This document shows positions 36,290 through 46,748 of a DNA stretch of 64,000 nucleotides, piece after piece. The DNA comes from Unio delphinus. Taxonomy: Eukaryota; Mollusca; Bivalvia; Unionida; Unionidae. The stretch is taken from positions 5,260,501 to 5,324,500 of the forward strand of contig JAQISU010000025.1 in the NCBI GenBank assembly GCA_029339505.1, read 5' to 3'. Positions within the stretch are counted from its first letter, which is position 1. Each line of letters opens with the position of its first letter. Position numbers and translations under genes: made by a program. The notes under the pieces were generated by a model. It was not told the DNA's origin and searched no databases. It saw only the letters and a program-made list of their open reading frames with translations.

Positions 36290-37219
36290 TTTATATCTTC
36301 TGATTATACTTAACAATAAGAGATTTTTAAAATAGACAATTTGTATTCATCGTATTTAGGAAATAAAATACTAAGTACACAAAACGAATAATAATTTAAC
36401 TGTTGTTTAAAATATAATGTAAATATCAGTCACGCATGCCTGCGTCAGTGACTGATCATACAGGGTGGGAAACAATTTATATATACTTAATTAAGGGTGG
36501 TATATTTCCTTGAATTACTTATTAATGCTGCAACATTTAAATGAGAAATATTTTAAATAAAACAATAATACAGTTGTTAAATAACAGCGTATATTTACCT
36601 GTTCTAATTCTCTAGACAAAATGCATTATCGATTAAATCACAAAGAGCTGTATACAGAGGAATTTTAACCACGCCCACATACTTCAATGAATGGGAAACA
36701 CTGTTCCGGCTGAGCGTATAGGTATTGCGCTGGATTATAAAGAACGTTATGCTTATGAAAAGCTTGATCCATGGAATTATGGGTAAAGTACAAATAAATG
36801 CGACTTCTTGAACTGTTAATTTATGTGACAGTATAAATATATAGGAACTTTGATGCCTGGATGGTTATGTGGCCACTGAAATAGTTCTTTATTTATTTAT
36901 TAATTCTTTCTTGAAGAGCGCGTCTGTACTAAAAGTGTATTATAGATAGTCTAAATAAATACAACTGTTTAAATTGCAGTTTTAGCCAAGCGACAATAAA
37001 AGGTTTTAGAATTGATAAAAATACAACTCTACCGAAACTATGTTATACTTCATTACAGTTACGTGTGCGGCGCGCCTAGTCAAGGTATACAGGTAATAGC
37101 AGACGACAAATTCCTTTGACGTCATAATATAAGGGAACTTAGTAGGTAGTGTGTAAGTTGCGGCGGATTTATCCATAAAGGATTTATCTCCCTTTAATCT
37201 TTTCAGATGTATACGAATT
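36290..37219. other. Non-coding spacer in copy 1
   Basis: No gene supported. It contains an 8-bp-arm inverted repeat (TCAGTCAC ... GTGACTGA, about 36427-36456). A pair of inverted 'GTGGGCGTGGT' motifs at 35987 and 36669 bracket 690 bp, perhaps a nested insertion. The missing polymerase 5' half would be expected near here, so a deletion is likely. Confidence 0.45.
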
Positions 37220-37694
37220 TTATTTTATGACCATTTTGTTAGACAGAGTTAATTTAGTATTTTTTTCTGCAACAAATCGTATTGAAGACCTACAAATGTC
37301 AAAGTATATACTAGCTTTATTTATTGATTGAAATATTTTCTCCTCTTTGGTTTCTAAATCAAACGATTTGACCCCCCTATGGCGTTTTGAGTGCCTACCA
37401 GCGTTGCCTTTTAAAAGGTTATCGCGCTGCGAGATAGATTGAAGATTCTCAAGACAATTATCAGTCTTCACGCCATTTATGTAATCAATCACAAATCCGT
37501 CTTCGATTAATCCGTAAAATGCTTCATAGATGGCTCTGTGACAGAGATACTTCTTCCCCCCCGGCTGTAAACATCAAGTATCCCATATTATTTACCCATC
37601 CAACCGGCCTTTTTAGTCTGCAATTTCTAACAACACCATCACTGGAGGCTTCGTAATTAACAAGCACTGGATGAGGTCTGAAATCTTGGCTCAT
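37220..37694 (-). pseudogene. HNH-type homing endonuclease-like gene, broken
   Basis: From the ATG at 37694 the frame encodes a small beta region (GWVNNMGYL), then breaks at a seven-C run (37556-37562). The next frame continues with 'HRAIYEAFYG', a 'YINGVKTDNCLENL' HNH core and a basic C-terminus. HNH/NUMOD-type proteins nick or cut DNA. The residue before 'ING' is Tyr where His is normal in 'DHING'-type cores, so a catalytic His appears to be lost in addition to the frame break. The 5' end overlaps the zinc-ribbon gene at 37657-38031. Confidence 0.7.
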
Positions 37695-38031
37695 TTGTAT
37701 AATAATAATACTTATCTAATTTATTATCTGCTTTAATTATAAACCTCTTGATATAATCTTGAGGGTTTTTTATGATTTTGTCATCGTTAGGGTCAATGAC
37801 TGCATTTTTTATTCGTTTGTCATAATAGCGTTTTAGTTCCCTGTATCGTTTACCCCCACAAGCAAGACACAACTGCGATTTTCCCCTTACCCCAGCCCCA
37901 CATTGAAGGCATCGGAGAGGACCGAAAGAACCGTTGCGAACGCTTTGTAAATGATACCCACAGAATTCGCTTCTGCATGATTTGTTACAAGGGGTTGTTG
38001 ATCCAATCATTAGCCACTTGCAGTGATTCAT
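37657..38031 (-). CDS. Double zinc-binding protein
   Basis: 124 residues with two clear metal-binding modules: C15-x3-C19-x4-C24-x2-H27 and C41-x2-C44-x10-C55-x2-C58, followed by a basic helix and a Tyr-rich tail. I have seen similar Cys patterns in small proteins of cnidarian and sponge Polinton-type elements, but give no family name. The intact frame contrasts with its broken neighbours. It overlaps the start of the HNH-like gene, so the two were probably co-transcribed. Confidence 0.55.
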   Translation of the reverse strand: MNHCKWLMIGSTTPCNKSCRSEFCGYHLQSVRNGSFGPLRCLQCGAGVRGKSQLCLACGGKRYRELKRYYDKRIKNAVIDPNDDKIIKNPQDYIKRFIIKADNKLDKYYYYTNEPRFQTSSSAC

Positions 38032-38073
38032 TATACTATATTTTTCTATTTAAATACTTGTTTTAATTATAAT

Positions 38074-38196
38074 ATGAAGGAGTTCAAGAGATTATCGAAA
38101 ATTAAGCCTTGGAAAAATCCTAAATTCATTGATTATACCATGAAAGAATTCCAAAGATTATCGAAAATTAAGCCCTGGAAAAATACTAATAGATAG
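38074..38196 (+). repeat. Duplicated 40-codon micro-ORF
   Basis: A short frame made of two near-identical 17-residue units (KRLSKIKPWKN and QRLSKIKPWKN), from a 55-bp direct duplication at about 38074-38128 and 38140-38190. It sits immediately before the polymerase remnant and may be a fragment of the polymerase N-terminus duplicated during decay. Confidence 0.5.
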
Positions 38197-39902
38197 TTTT
38201 ACTATTCCATCTGTGGTAGCTCACTTCGCAAGAGAAAAAAACTCATGGCGTCCAACACGAAGTGATTTTCTCGAGGACGTTAAATTGAGTTGCGTCAAAT
38301 TTAGTCATGGAGGACTGTGGAATACAAAATACCATCGTGGCGGTATGATTTCAATTGATATATCCGCGTGTTATCCTGGAAGTTTCCTCGGGTATGGAGA
38401 ATGTAGTAACTATTTTAAACGATTTGGACACCCCACGCATGAAATGACTCGTGTTGCGATTAATGGTCCATTGCCTGATTTTTATTTAACTGGATTCGCT
38501 ATGTGTGATATCATTCGAATTCGCTACAGGGTTACATCCGTGTAGTTATGTTTGGCTTGGTAGACATATATCTGAAAAGGCCTGGATGCCAATAGTGTTA
38601 CTACGATATATAATTGATTGTGGTGCTAATATCGTTGATTGTTTCCGAAGCTATTATATGCTATCGAGCTCAGAAAGAAAATTGGCTACCACAACCCGAT
38701 CTAGATCGTATAATTAGCGAACAGCGAAAACAGTTTCCAGATTTCAATGAAGAACAAATCATGAATTGGTCTAAGAAGTTATTTGAAATTAAAAAAGAAC
38801 AAGCAAAAGATTTTGGACGAAGAATAATCGGCAAATTTACCCAAGGTGGAAGATACGACAATGCAAAATATTCTTCGCGGTTGATCATAGACATCGCTGA
38901 ATGTATTACAAACATTTCTCGAGTGGTTGTTAAACAAAAACACAAAAGTCGTCATGTGCGGTGATCACGGCCAACCACCACCATTTGTCGGTGCATCTCC
39001 ACATAAATGGCTAAAGGGTTTTGTTGACTACTATGAAGAAATTAATACCGACCATAGATCACTTGATGAACAATTACGCGAGTTTAAAGCGCTAATTAGA
39101 TTACAACCAGATAAAATCCAGTGTGAAATAGCGCGTGAAATAATTTCAGAAACTCCCATGAATGATTTTTGGGAAACGTGGAGACCAAACGATTTGATAG
39201 TAGCAAGTAGAAAAATAGTCAGAGACACACTTCAGATGAAGTTATTTGAAACGCATAAAGAAAAATTTGCAACACTTCCAGTACCGTTGTGTTATAGGCC
39301 TTCGGATACACGAAAGCAGAATATTGAAGATGATATTCCAGGGAAGAGTGAAAAGCAGATTCTCGTGTTAAATGATATTGTGCTGGTTGATATAAGCGTC
39401 GTCGAAGATGCATTGCGTGCTGATAAATCCCCATGGACGTTAGGTTACGCAGCGACAATACACTCTTCAGAGGGATTGACTATATCAGATACAATTGTTT
39501 GGATGGTGGATAATCACATCGAATGGTCGAATTTAGTCTATCTTGCAGTATCCAGAGTACGAAGAATAAATCAACTTCGAAGAATTATTTTCGATAATGA
39601 CACCACAATGGATGATGCTAGCATCGTTGATGTTAAAATTATTGATAAAAAACTCTCCGATTACAAACGACAAGACAAAAAAAAAACAACGAGAATTTGA
39701 CATTGATGCTGAATTAATAATTTCGCTGAAGCAACAACACAATAATCACTGCGCGAGTTGCAATTGTATAATGCGTTGGCAGTATTCGGATAAAGATCCT
39801 CGCCAATTTACCGTAGACAGAAAGAATAGCAGCATTGGTCATATCAGAGATAACGTTATGCTGACTTGTCTTGAGTGCAACAGACGCAACGGCGCTAGTT
39901 AA
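38144..39902 (+). pseudogene. DNA polymerase B / SF1 helicase / HNH composite, broken
   Basis: A plus-strand mosaic in several frames. 38144-38545 contains a B-family polymerase motif A-like strand (SIDISACYPGSF). Frames change near 38515, 38640-38680 and 38905. Helicase superfamily 1 motifs follow: Walker B-like 'LIIDIAEC' (DI in place of DE), motif III 'GDHGQPPPF', motif V 'IHSSEGLT' and motif VI 'VYLAVSRVRR'. After a break in a ten-A run (39677-39686), a C-terminal HNH/zinc module follows (CASC, FTVDRKN, GH, NV, CLECN). Polymerase motifs B and C and the helicase Walker A are not found, so at least one internal deletion has occurred. The order suggests one long replication protein. It ends by overlapping the integrase 3' end (39895). 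Confidence 0.72.
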
Positions 39903-40853
39903 GACCCCACGGTGGTAATTGAGTATCGTCAGGAATCACTTGTAATTGTTGTCGAGTAAATCCTCGCTGAGGAGCAGTTGAATCCAGTTTATAGATTGGA
40001 GGTCTACCAGTACATCGTGTTATACCGGATATCTTATGCGTAGTGACGCTCCAAATAGGATCGGTAGCTCTTTTTTACCACCCTCAAGCTCTCCTGGTTC
40101 GTATAAATACCTAACAGTGACATTACTACCAAGAATTGGTTCTTTGAAATCTTTTTGTGAAATTCCTTGGATTTCCATTTTTAGTATAGACGCTTTCTTA
40201 ATCGCGTTGACAGGTTTCATGTTAATTGTTCTAGTAATCTCGTTATTGAGCGCGGTAATCACAGCTGGTAATCTCTTAACCCATTCACGGGATCTTTTAT
40301 CCTGAATAAACTCCTTCGCGTATTGATATCCAAATAACCGTTCAGCAAGAGTCCGATTAAATCGTTCAACAATTGCCTGATCGCGATGTAGCGCAGTATG
40401 CCCTCGTCTGATGGTGACATTGTGATGTTTCATCGCTGATAAAACAGCGCCTTGAAATTCCTTGCCAGGATCAACTTGTAACAGATTTGGCCAGCGTAGT
40501 GGGCCTCGTCGATAAATCTTTTCAAATGCAGAAGCAACTTCAGGTGATGATTTTGTTTTCAGCGGTTCCGCTTGTTTGTATCGACTCGCAACGTCAACTA
40601 CGGTTAGCGCGTATTTGTAACCGTTGTCATGTGATAAAAACAATAAATCAGCTTGATGAACTTCATTAGGTCCGGTAACATCAAAATGCGAGAAATTGAT
40701 TTGTTTAGGGCGTGGTAGATAAATTTGCCATATAGCCTGTTTGGATAACCAATTAGCCGCAGTAGCCTTTTTCACTTTTGCGGCGCTGACGAGTTTACTG
40801 CTTGCTGCTTTACCCTTCCAGTATCCTATCGGAGAATAATAAATAGATTCCAT
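39895..40853 (-). pseudogene. rve-family (retroviral-type) integrase, broken near the C-terminus
   Basis: From the ATG at 40853 the protein has the N-terminal 'IYYSPIGYW' region, then the DDE core: Asp in 'VHQADLLF', Asp in 'QVDPGKEF', Glu in 'AIVERFNRTL' 35 residues later. A small C-terminal beta domain follows. The frame breaks at a six-T run (40071-40076). In the shifted frame the end continues through a 'DPIWS' segment and 'QRGFTRQQL' to a TAG at 39895. This C-terminal arrangement is typical of Polinton integrases. It would cut and join the TIR ends. An alternative product stops at 40020. Confidence 0.88.
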
Positions 40854-40857
40854 ATTA

Positions 40858-41381
40858 TTAATTAACAGCACCTAACATCAACTTGCCTTTCATAGCCGAT
40901 TTTACCAACCACGAAGCCAATTTTTCTTTCAAAGATTTATCAGGAATAGCATTTAACGCATGAATTAATTTCACATCCGCGAGATGTCTGTTTTGCAGAT
41001 TGCTGCTTTTATATGCAACATCATGAGCATGACACGCCTTATCAATAGCATTTATCGGATACTCGCCGGGTCGGGGTTGATTTGATCATCAAGTCTGATA
41101 TCTAATCGTGTTCCGGGGCCACAGTAGCTACATCCCGGAAGGTGCTTTTCTCCCGGGTATTTTGCCCATGGGGTTCCAGTGAGCTTTGCCAATTAGGCTG
41201 CGATATCACCTCCTCGTTTTTTTTTAAAAACATTTCCGGATTTCATAGAAATAAATCTAAATTTTGTTGTACCACATGTTGCACATCTACCAGTAAGTGC
41301 AGATCTGTTATTTTTAGTTGTAATCGTCGTCACATCATTTGTGCTAGTACGCGTTTTACACTTCACACAATATAGATCCAT
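40858..41381 (-). pseudogene. Treble-clef (DUF5679-like) / phospholipase A2 fusion, broken
   Basis: The first 62 codons (41381-41193) encode a zinc module with CVKCK and CATCGTTKFRF, as in DUF5679 proteins. After an in-frame TAA (41193-41195) the same frame continues into a parvovirus-type PLA2: the calcium loop 'YCGPGTRLDIRL', then, after a frame break near 41064-41070, the active-site helix 'IDKACHAHDVAY' and a 'RHLADVKLI' helix. The PLA2 frame ends at 40858, adjoining the integrase start. Viral PLA2 domains breach endosomal membranes during entry; some adintoviruses carry one. One stop and one indel make this copy inactive as read. Confidence 0.82.
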
Positions 41382-41386
41382 AATTT

Positions 41387-42058
41387 ATGTATAGAGATAT
41401 GGATATAATTGATTTTTCAGCGACTAAAACAAGAGAACCAGTTAAGCATCATGCAGCGCTACCAAACTCTATCCGCGCAATTATAATCGGACCATCTGGA
41501 TCCGGCAAGACGCAATTGTTGCTCAATTTAATAATGAGATGGATGAAGTGGGATAAATTGTATTTAGTTGCTCCTAGCGTAGATGATCAACGATGCTATG
41601 AAGTGCTAAAAGATTTTAATGAAAACGCATCAGAGATTGCTGGCGAGTGTATTATTGAATTTATAACCGATATTGACGAGGCACCATCAGTAGAAGACCT
41701 CAATGGAAGTATCAACAATTTAGTTGTATACGATGATGTCATGTTGGATAAACAAAAAAACCCAGCTAGAATATTTTCCCGAGGCAGGCAGAAAAACACT
41801 GATGTGATATATGTCACTCAACGCTACACTCAGATTCCAAAAGTGATCAGAGATAACTGTAATATTCTTGCTGTATTCAACGGCGTTGATACACATACGC
41901 TACGAAATATTTGGCAGACATGGTGCTCTGATATGGACTTCAATCAATTTAAAAATTTCTTTAGTAACGCTCAGTCGACCCCGCATGGATCTATAACAAT
42001 AAATTTACATGATCCTCGGACACGATATCGTATCGGACTCGATCAAATATTTGGTTAA
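41387..42058 (+). CDS. A32/FtsK-HerA-type packaging ATPase
   Basis: An intact frame of 223 residues. Walker A is G35-PSGSGK-T42, Walker B is 'LVVYDD' (112-117), and a sensor-like 'YVTQRY' (142-147) follows, the order of poxvirus A32-type DNA-packaging ATPases. The length is normal for Polintons. An alternative Met at 41399 is possible. The start lies only 5 bp from the divergent ATG of the treble-clef/PLA2 gene, and the stop lies inside the right TIR. This is the best preserved right-arm gene. Confidence 0.93.
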   Translation: MYRDMDIIDFSATKTREPVKHHAALPNSIRAIIIGPSGSGKTQLLLNLIMRWMKWDKLYLVAPSVDDQRCYEVLKDFNENASEIAGECIIEFITDIDEAPSVEDLNGSINNLVVYDDVMLDKQKNPARIFSRGRQKNTDVIYVTQRYTQIPKVIRDNCNILAVFNGVDTHTLRNIWQTWCSDMDFNQFKNFFSNAQSTPHGSITINLHDPRTRYRIGLDQIFG

Positions 42059-42225
42059 CCCATAGCAGCAGAGAGGGTGAGTGACAACGACAATGGCGTC
42101 ATTGACGAATTCATCGAGGAGGCCTCAATTTATCGAATCGACACCTTTTTTTACGATTTACGAAGAAGCCTTAGATTACCGAATCGACGCCTGTAAAAGT
42201 TGTCTGATTCACCCTTTCTGCTGCT
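42035..42225 (-). repeat. Right terminal inverted repeat, copy 1
   Basis: Inverse of 28293-28482. AGCAGCAGAGAGGGTGA lies at its inner side (42064-42080) and a one-mismatch inverse at the outer end (42209-42225). The ATPase gene ends inside it. Confidence 0.93.
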
Positions 42226-42230
42226 AAATA

Positions 42231-43225
42231 CTATATAATTGTAGAATTGCCAAGCTCGTTTAACTGTTATGCAGGTAATGGTATCGAATACAATGATGTA
42301 TTGGTCTGTTATATGCCTGCAAGGGGGTACTTACAAATCATAATTTAATTGATGCACTATTTTTTGTGATAAAACAAAACGATACCTTTGGATCCATTGC
42401 AACAAACATAGAGCCTAACACCTTTCCAAGTACAGTCAGTGTGTGATCACAAATTAATTAAATATTATAAAATATAGTTGTATTTCTGCCAGAGTTGAAG
42501 TGTTATTGGTCTTGATGAATTACAATATTATAATCCAACACTTCTCTAAATTAATTTACAATAACCGAACAAAATCAATTAATCCTAAATTCAAGGAGCA
42601 CAATGTAACTCTAATGCATAATCTCAAAACATAAATCATCTCGGATTAAATACAACTGATAAACGGTTTGCGCAATGAATAATTTCCTTCTCGCTTTGAA
42701 AGACAACATATAAGGAACGCGTGCGCCGGACCACATTTCTTTCTACAAATGCTGCTAAAGAACTTAGGTCGTTCATCGGTATTGTCTTTATGTTAAGTAT
42801 AATGCAGATCCTATATACTCTTTAACTCAATCATTATTGGTAAATTCTCACGTATGGGAGATATAAAAAAAACGTCGTGTTTTTTACATAAGCAAGATCT
42901 TATTGAAAGTCATAAAATAAAACACTTCACATAATTGATGGCAAACGGGGTCATGCATACAAAACATATCAAACGCTATTACATGAATGTATATTTATAT
43001 ATTGTCATTTAAACGACTTTGATGTGATCATGCACTGAACTTATATAAATACTTACATTTTTTTACAGCTAAATAAACTAATATGTTATTATCCATCATG
43101 ACAATTGCAGTTTATAAAATATTCGTCAAAGTATAGCATATGTGTGAGATTATATAACAAATGTATAGACAGTGAGACACACAGACGAATCTATACAAGG
43201 CAATATATAAACCGAATTATGCAAG

Positions 43226-43266
<41 letters not shown>

Positions 43267-43303
43267 TACATACATACATACATATATATATATACATACA
43301 TCT

Positions 43304-43378
<75 letters not shown>

Positions 43379-46236
43379 CAATAATTGCAGATATAAGTTG
43401 CATACATTATTTTCAAGCATACATGTATACACACTGACACACAGAGAAACGTAGACTTTTATTTAATAATATATTGCAGAACATTTGTCATTAAGAAGCG
43501 CGTACATCCGAGCCATGATCGATATTTAATATCGTTGTTAGTTAATGGCAATTCCATTCAAAGCAATATAGAATTGACAAACTAAATTAAATGATCACAA
43601 ACAATTATAATGTTTTTCATTGATATGCAAAGTGTATTCAAAATTATTAAAGCAAAAGACATCATGTAAACCTGGTAGGCTAAGCCCTGGAACGTATAAT
43701 AAAAGCTCGTGTGAAGAGAGAGAGATCATGTTAGCACGTGCGACTTGGGGTACTCTTGAACTAATGAGTCGATGGCTGTACACTGAGAGGTAAATGTGAC
43801 TGGAAAAGGATATATCATTGGATTTATCTTAAACCAAAGGTAAGCAGTGAGTGATATTATTTTAAATATATCAACTACTATCAAAATCGTAGAAAGAACA
43901 TAATAACCCAGCTATAGACTAAATATCTATAATTTGAACTAGGTTATGTCTGGACAAGTCCGCACTGATTCTACATTTTAAACAGGAGAGAAAGAATGAT
44001 AAAAAGAAGTTATGATACTATGCTTGAATATGTTTAATCTATATAGTATATTTATATTCAGCACATAATAAAAGGCACAAATATTCGAATTCAATCTCCG
44101 GGTTTGAGGCCCCATTCAGGATCAGACGTAATTTAAGGAAAGTGTAAAAGGTATCGAAGGAGCTACACGACTTCTGTCAGCCATTTAATTATCAGCTGTT
44201 GTAATGGAGTGTTAATTTTCATTCGAAATATGAATGGTCCACGGTGTCAGTGCCAACCGAAAAAGTGCATAACTTGTATTTGGGGTTTTGTAATAATAAA
44301 AAGCATGTCAAAGTTAATGGGTATAATATCATGTTTGGTGTTAAAACATACATTTCTAGTGATGGTGTCTAATCATTTATTAAAACATACATTTCTAGTG
44401 ATGGTGTCTAATCATTTATTAAAACAAACATTTCTAGTGATGGTGTCTAATCATTTATTATTAAAGATTTTTCCAAATGTCGGGGAAGTTTTAGTCGTAT
44501 AGTGTGATTATTTTGTGTTCAAGAAGCTGAATTTGTTGTTGTTGTTGATGAACTCTTTGTAAAAAGATTTGACCATAACCGAAACCTAGACTACTTTTAC
44601 GATATAATTTGAAATGGTTTTCGCACTTGTGATACAATTGGAGCACATATAGAGTACGAGTAAAATTGTTAAGGACTAAATTAGGGTTTAAATATTGTAA
44701 ACCTATAAAATACTTTGCAAAATCATTCCACTTAACAAAATACTCGTCGAGTAGTTTTTATACATGTTGTATACGTCGCGATTTAATTTTACGTTTCAAA
44801 TGAGTGATATTTAAACACCAATAGAATAGGGGTTTGATACATATACGGCTCTAGCAAGAGTTTCAAATTCAAAATTACATAAAAAGGGTGAAAATATTCC
44901 TAAATATTAAAATATCACAGTGCTTAGGTAGGTCAGTAACCGTTTTCTTCCATTCTTCCAGTAATCATCGTTGTTTCGTTCATTACCAAAAAGCATATTT
45001 TATGTTTGTCGATCAAACAAATACCAAAGAGGTGATCACTATGCATACGCCATGTTCCCATGAACATATCGTGTGCTTTCTGCAATTTACCTTAGCACCA
45101 AAAGCACGATCATACATGAAATACCAAAAAAATTACCGTTCGATTGATTTGTCCGTGCACCAGAAACCGGTACTATCTTCAGTCCAAAGAACGATCCCAC
45201 AGGCCTCTATTGCACATGGCACTTGCATACAAATAATTTCTGGGTTGTTTCGAATTTCATTGCAAAAGATGTATACACTATTAAATGTGGGTGTGGAAAC
45301 CGCAACTTTGACCACCTTCTCTTGAAATTAACATGTGTTTTGTGCTTAGGCTTGAAAAAGCAGCAACATAGAAAGAAGTGAAAATAACACGCTTGCGAAA
45401 CTTAATAAACAATTTATTGAGTACAAATATTTTCATAAAAGAAAATAAATAAACTTACGGTTTTAGAGAATCAAGTCCAAAAATTAATCCAAAAAACACA
45501 ATCCACTAGTGGAATTGCAAGAATCCTGATAATAAAATGTCCTAATAGTTCCCGGTTCGAATCTTGACGATGTAATCCAATATGGACGACTATGTCAAGT
45601 GATGAAGTCAGTTTTAGTTTTATAATAATTCATATGAGCACAAGTAATTTCTAGATAAATAACAATAAATTCCTCTTGATCCCAAACGAATTTGAAATAA
45701 TTTACACTCAAACAATAACAGACATATATTTGTATTCCAAAGCCCAGACTAACTACTAAACCATTATCTTCCAAAACACAGCTATATACAGATTCTCTCG
45801 TAAACAAGTGAAGATCACAGAACGAACCCATGCTCGCAAAGTCACGTATACAATATGATCTAGAAAGATGTCCTTTGAATCAACCAATCATTTTTAAAAT
45901 AAAGCTCTAATGTTCTTGGAATCAACCAATTATTTTAGAAGCTTGTTTACACTCTGAAGCAAGGTCAGAAAATGAGGTTAACATCTGTTTACTTTTAAAG
46001 TACATAGGTCATCCATTTCTAGAAAATCTCTCCCAACTAACGAATTTTAAACCCAAGATGTCAAATTTGAATCTGACAAACAAAATTAAATAATTTAAAT
46101 CAAATATACGTAACACCTTCCCCCATAAAATAAAAAGAAAGTTTTATATAATCAAACTTTCTTTTTACCACAAACCAATTTACACCTGAGGTCAAAAAAT
46201 CTCGTATAAATTATACAGTGGTATGATATAATATAT
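42231..46236. other. Unique DNA right of copy 1; microsatellites
   Basis: No gene supported. TA/CATA tracts at 43231-43373, and a 39-bp tandem repeat at 44341-44460 (three units, TTAAAACATACATTTCTAGT...). Open frames such as 44888-45325 show no domain and have low-complexity or antisense character. Confidence 0.55.
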
Positions 46237-46740
46237 TTATGCACGGGAAAGAGCATCTACAATTAAATTACTATTTTCAGGCACAGGGAATTTAGAAATA
46301 ACCTCAACCTTAGCATCTATTAGTTTAACTTGTCCATGTCCAACAAAATGTCCTAAGAAAGTCACACTAGCACGGCAGAACTCACTTTTAGATAAATTAA
46401 CTGTCAAACATGCATCAGTGAGTCTGTCAAAGAATTGACGAATTCTTGCTAGATGTTCTATCCAGGTGTCGTTGTAAATGATGACGTCATCTATATAGGC
46501 ATCACAATTTTCTAGACCAGAGGTGATCATTTTCATGAGATGGTGAAATGTACTTTATTTATATTGATATAGTCCATCTGGAGTCACAAATGCCGAGATT
46601 TCCTTTGCTCCTTCCGTTAGTGGAATCTGCCAAAATCCTTTCAGAAGGTCAAATTTGGTGACATACTTGGCATTCCCGATTTTATCAATATAATCGTCAA
46701 TTCTTGGTAATGGAAATTAATCTGTTTTCGTCACACTATT
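46237..46740 (-). mobile_element. Ty3/gypsy reverse transcriptase relic
   Basis: The minus strand encodes the RT catalytic 'YIDDVIIY' motif, then 'FCRASVTFLGH'. The frame then jumps to 'DALSRA', which normally ends the RNase H region, so the part between is deleted. Upstream (46560-46740) a shifted frame carries the preceding RT blocks (KFDLLKGFWQIPL, TPDGLYQY). No LTRs were found. Confidence 0.8.
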
Positions 46741-46748
46741 CACTTGTG

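Larger units (their letters stand above)
28293..42225. mobile_element. Polinton/Maverick-like element, copy 1 (complete ends)
   Basis: A 13.9-kb element bounded by inverted repeats and by perfect 5-bp direct repeats AAATA (28288-28292 and 42226-42230). Inside are the hallmark genes of the group: rve integrase, A32-type ATPase, adenain-like protease, a candidate double jelly-roll capsid protein, and remnants of a B-family polymerase. Genes run in two arms. The left arm is on the minus strand, and the right arm switches strand several times. Several key genes are interrupted, so this copy is probably immobile now, while its intact TSD shows that its two ends have stayed together since insertion. 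A diverged second copy begins at 59580. Confidence 0.93.

Noticed and set aside
40071..40076. Programmed frameshift in the integrase
   Set aside because: The A run is not in the phase of a canonical X XXY YYZ heptamer, so an indel or sequencing error is more likely.
44341..44460. CRISPR-like array
   Set aside because: Three contiguous 39-bp units without spacers in eukaryotic DNA; a minisatellite.
44888..45325. 145-codon plus-strand frame
   Set aside because: No domain, odd composition, no splice or promoter context, and no paralogue in the window.
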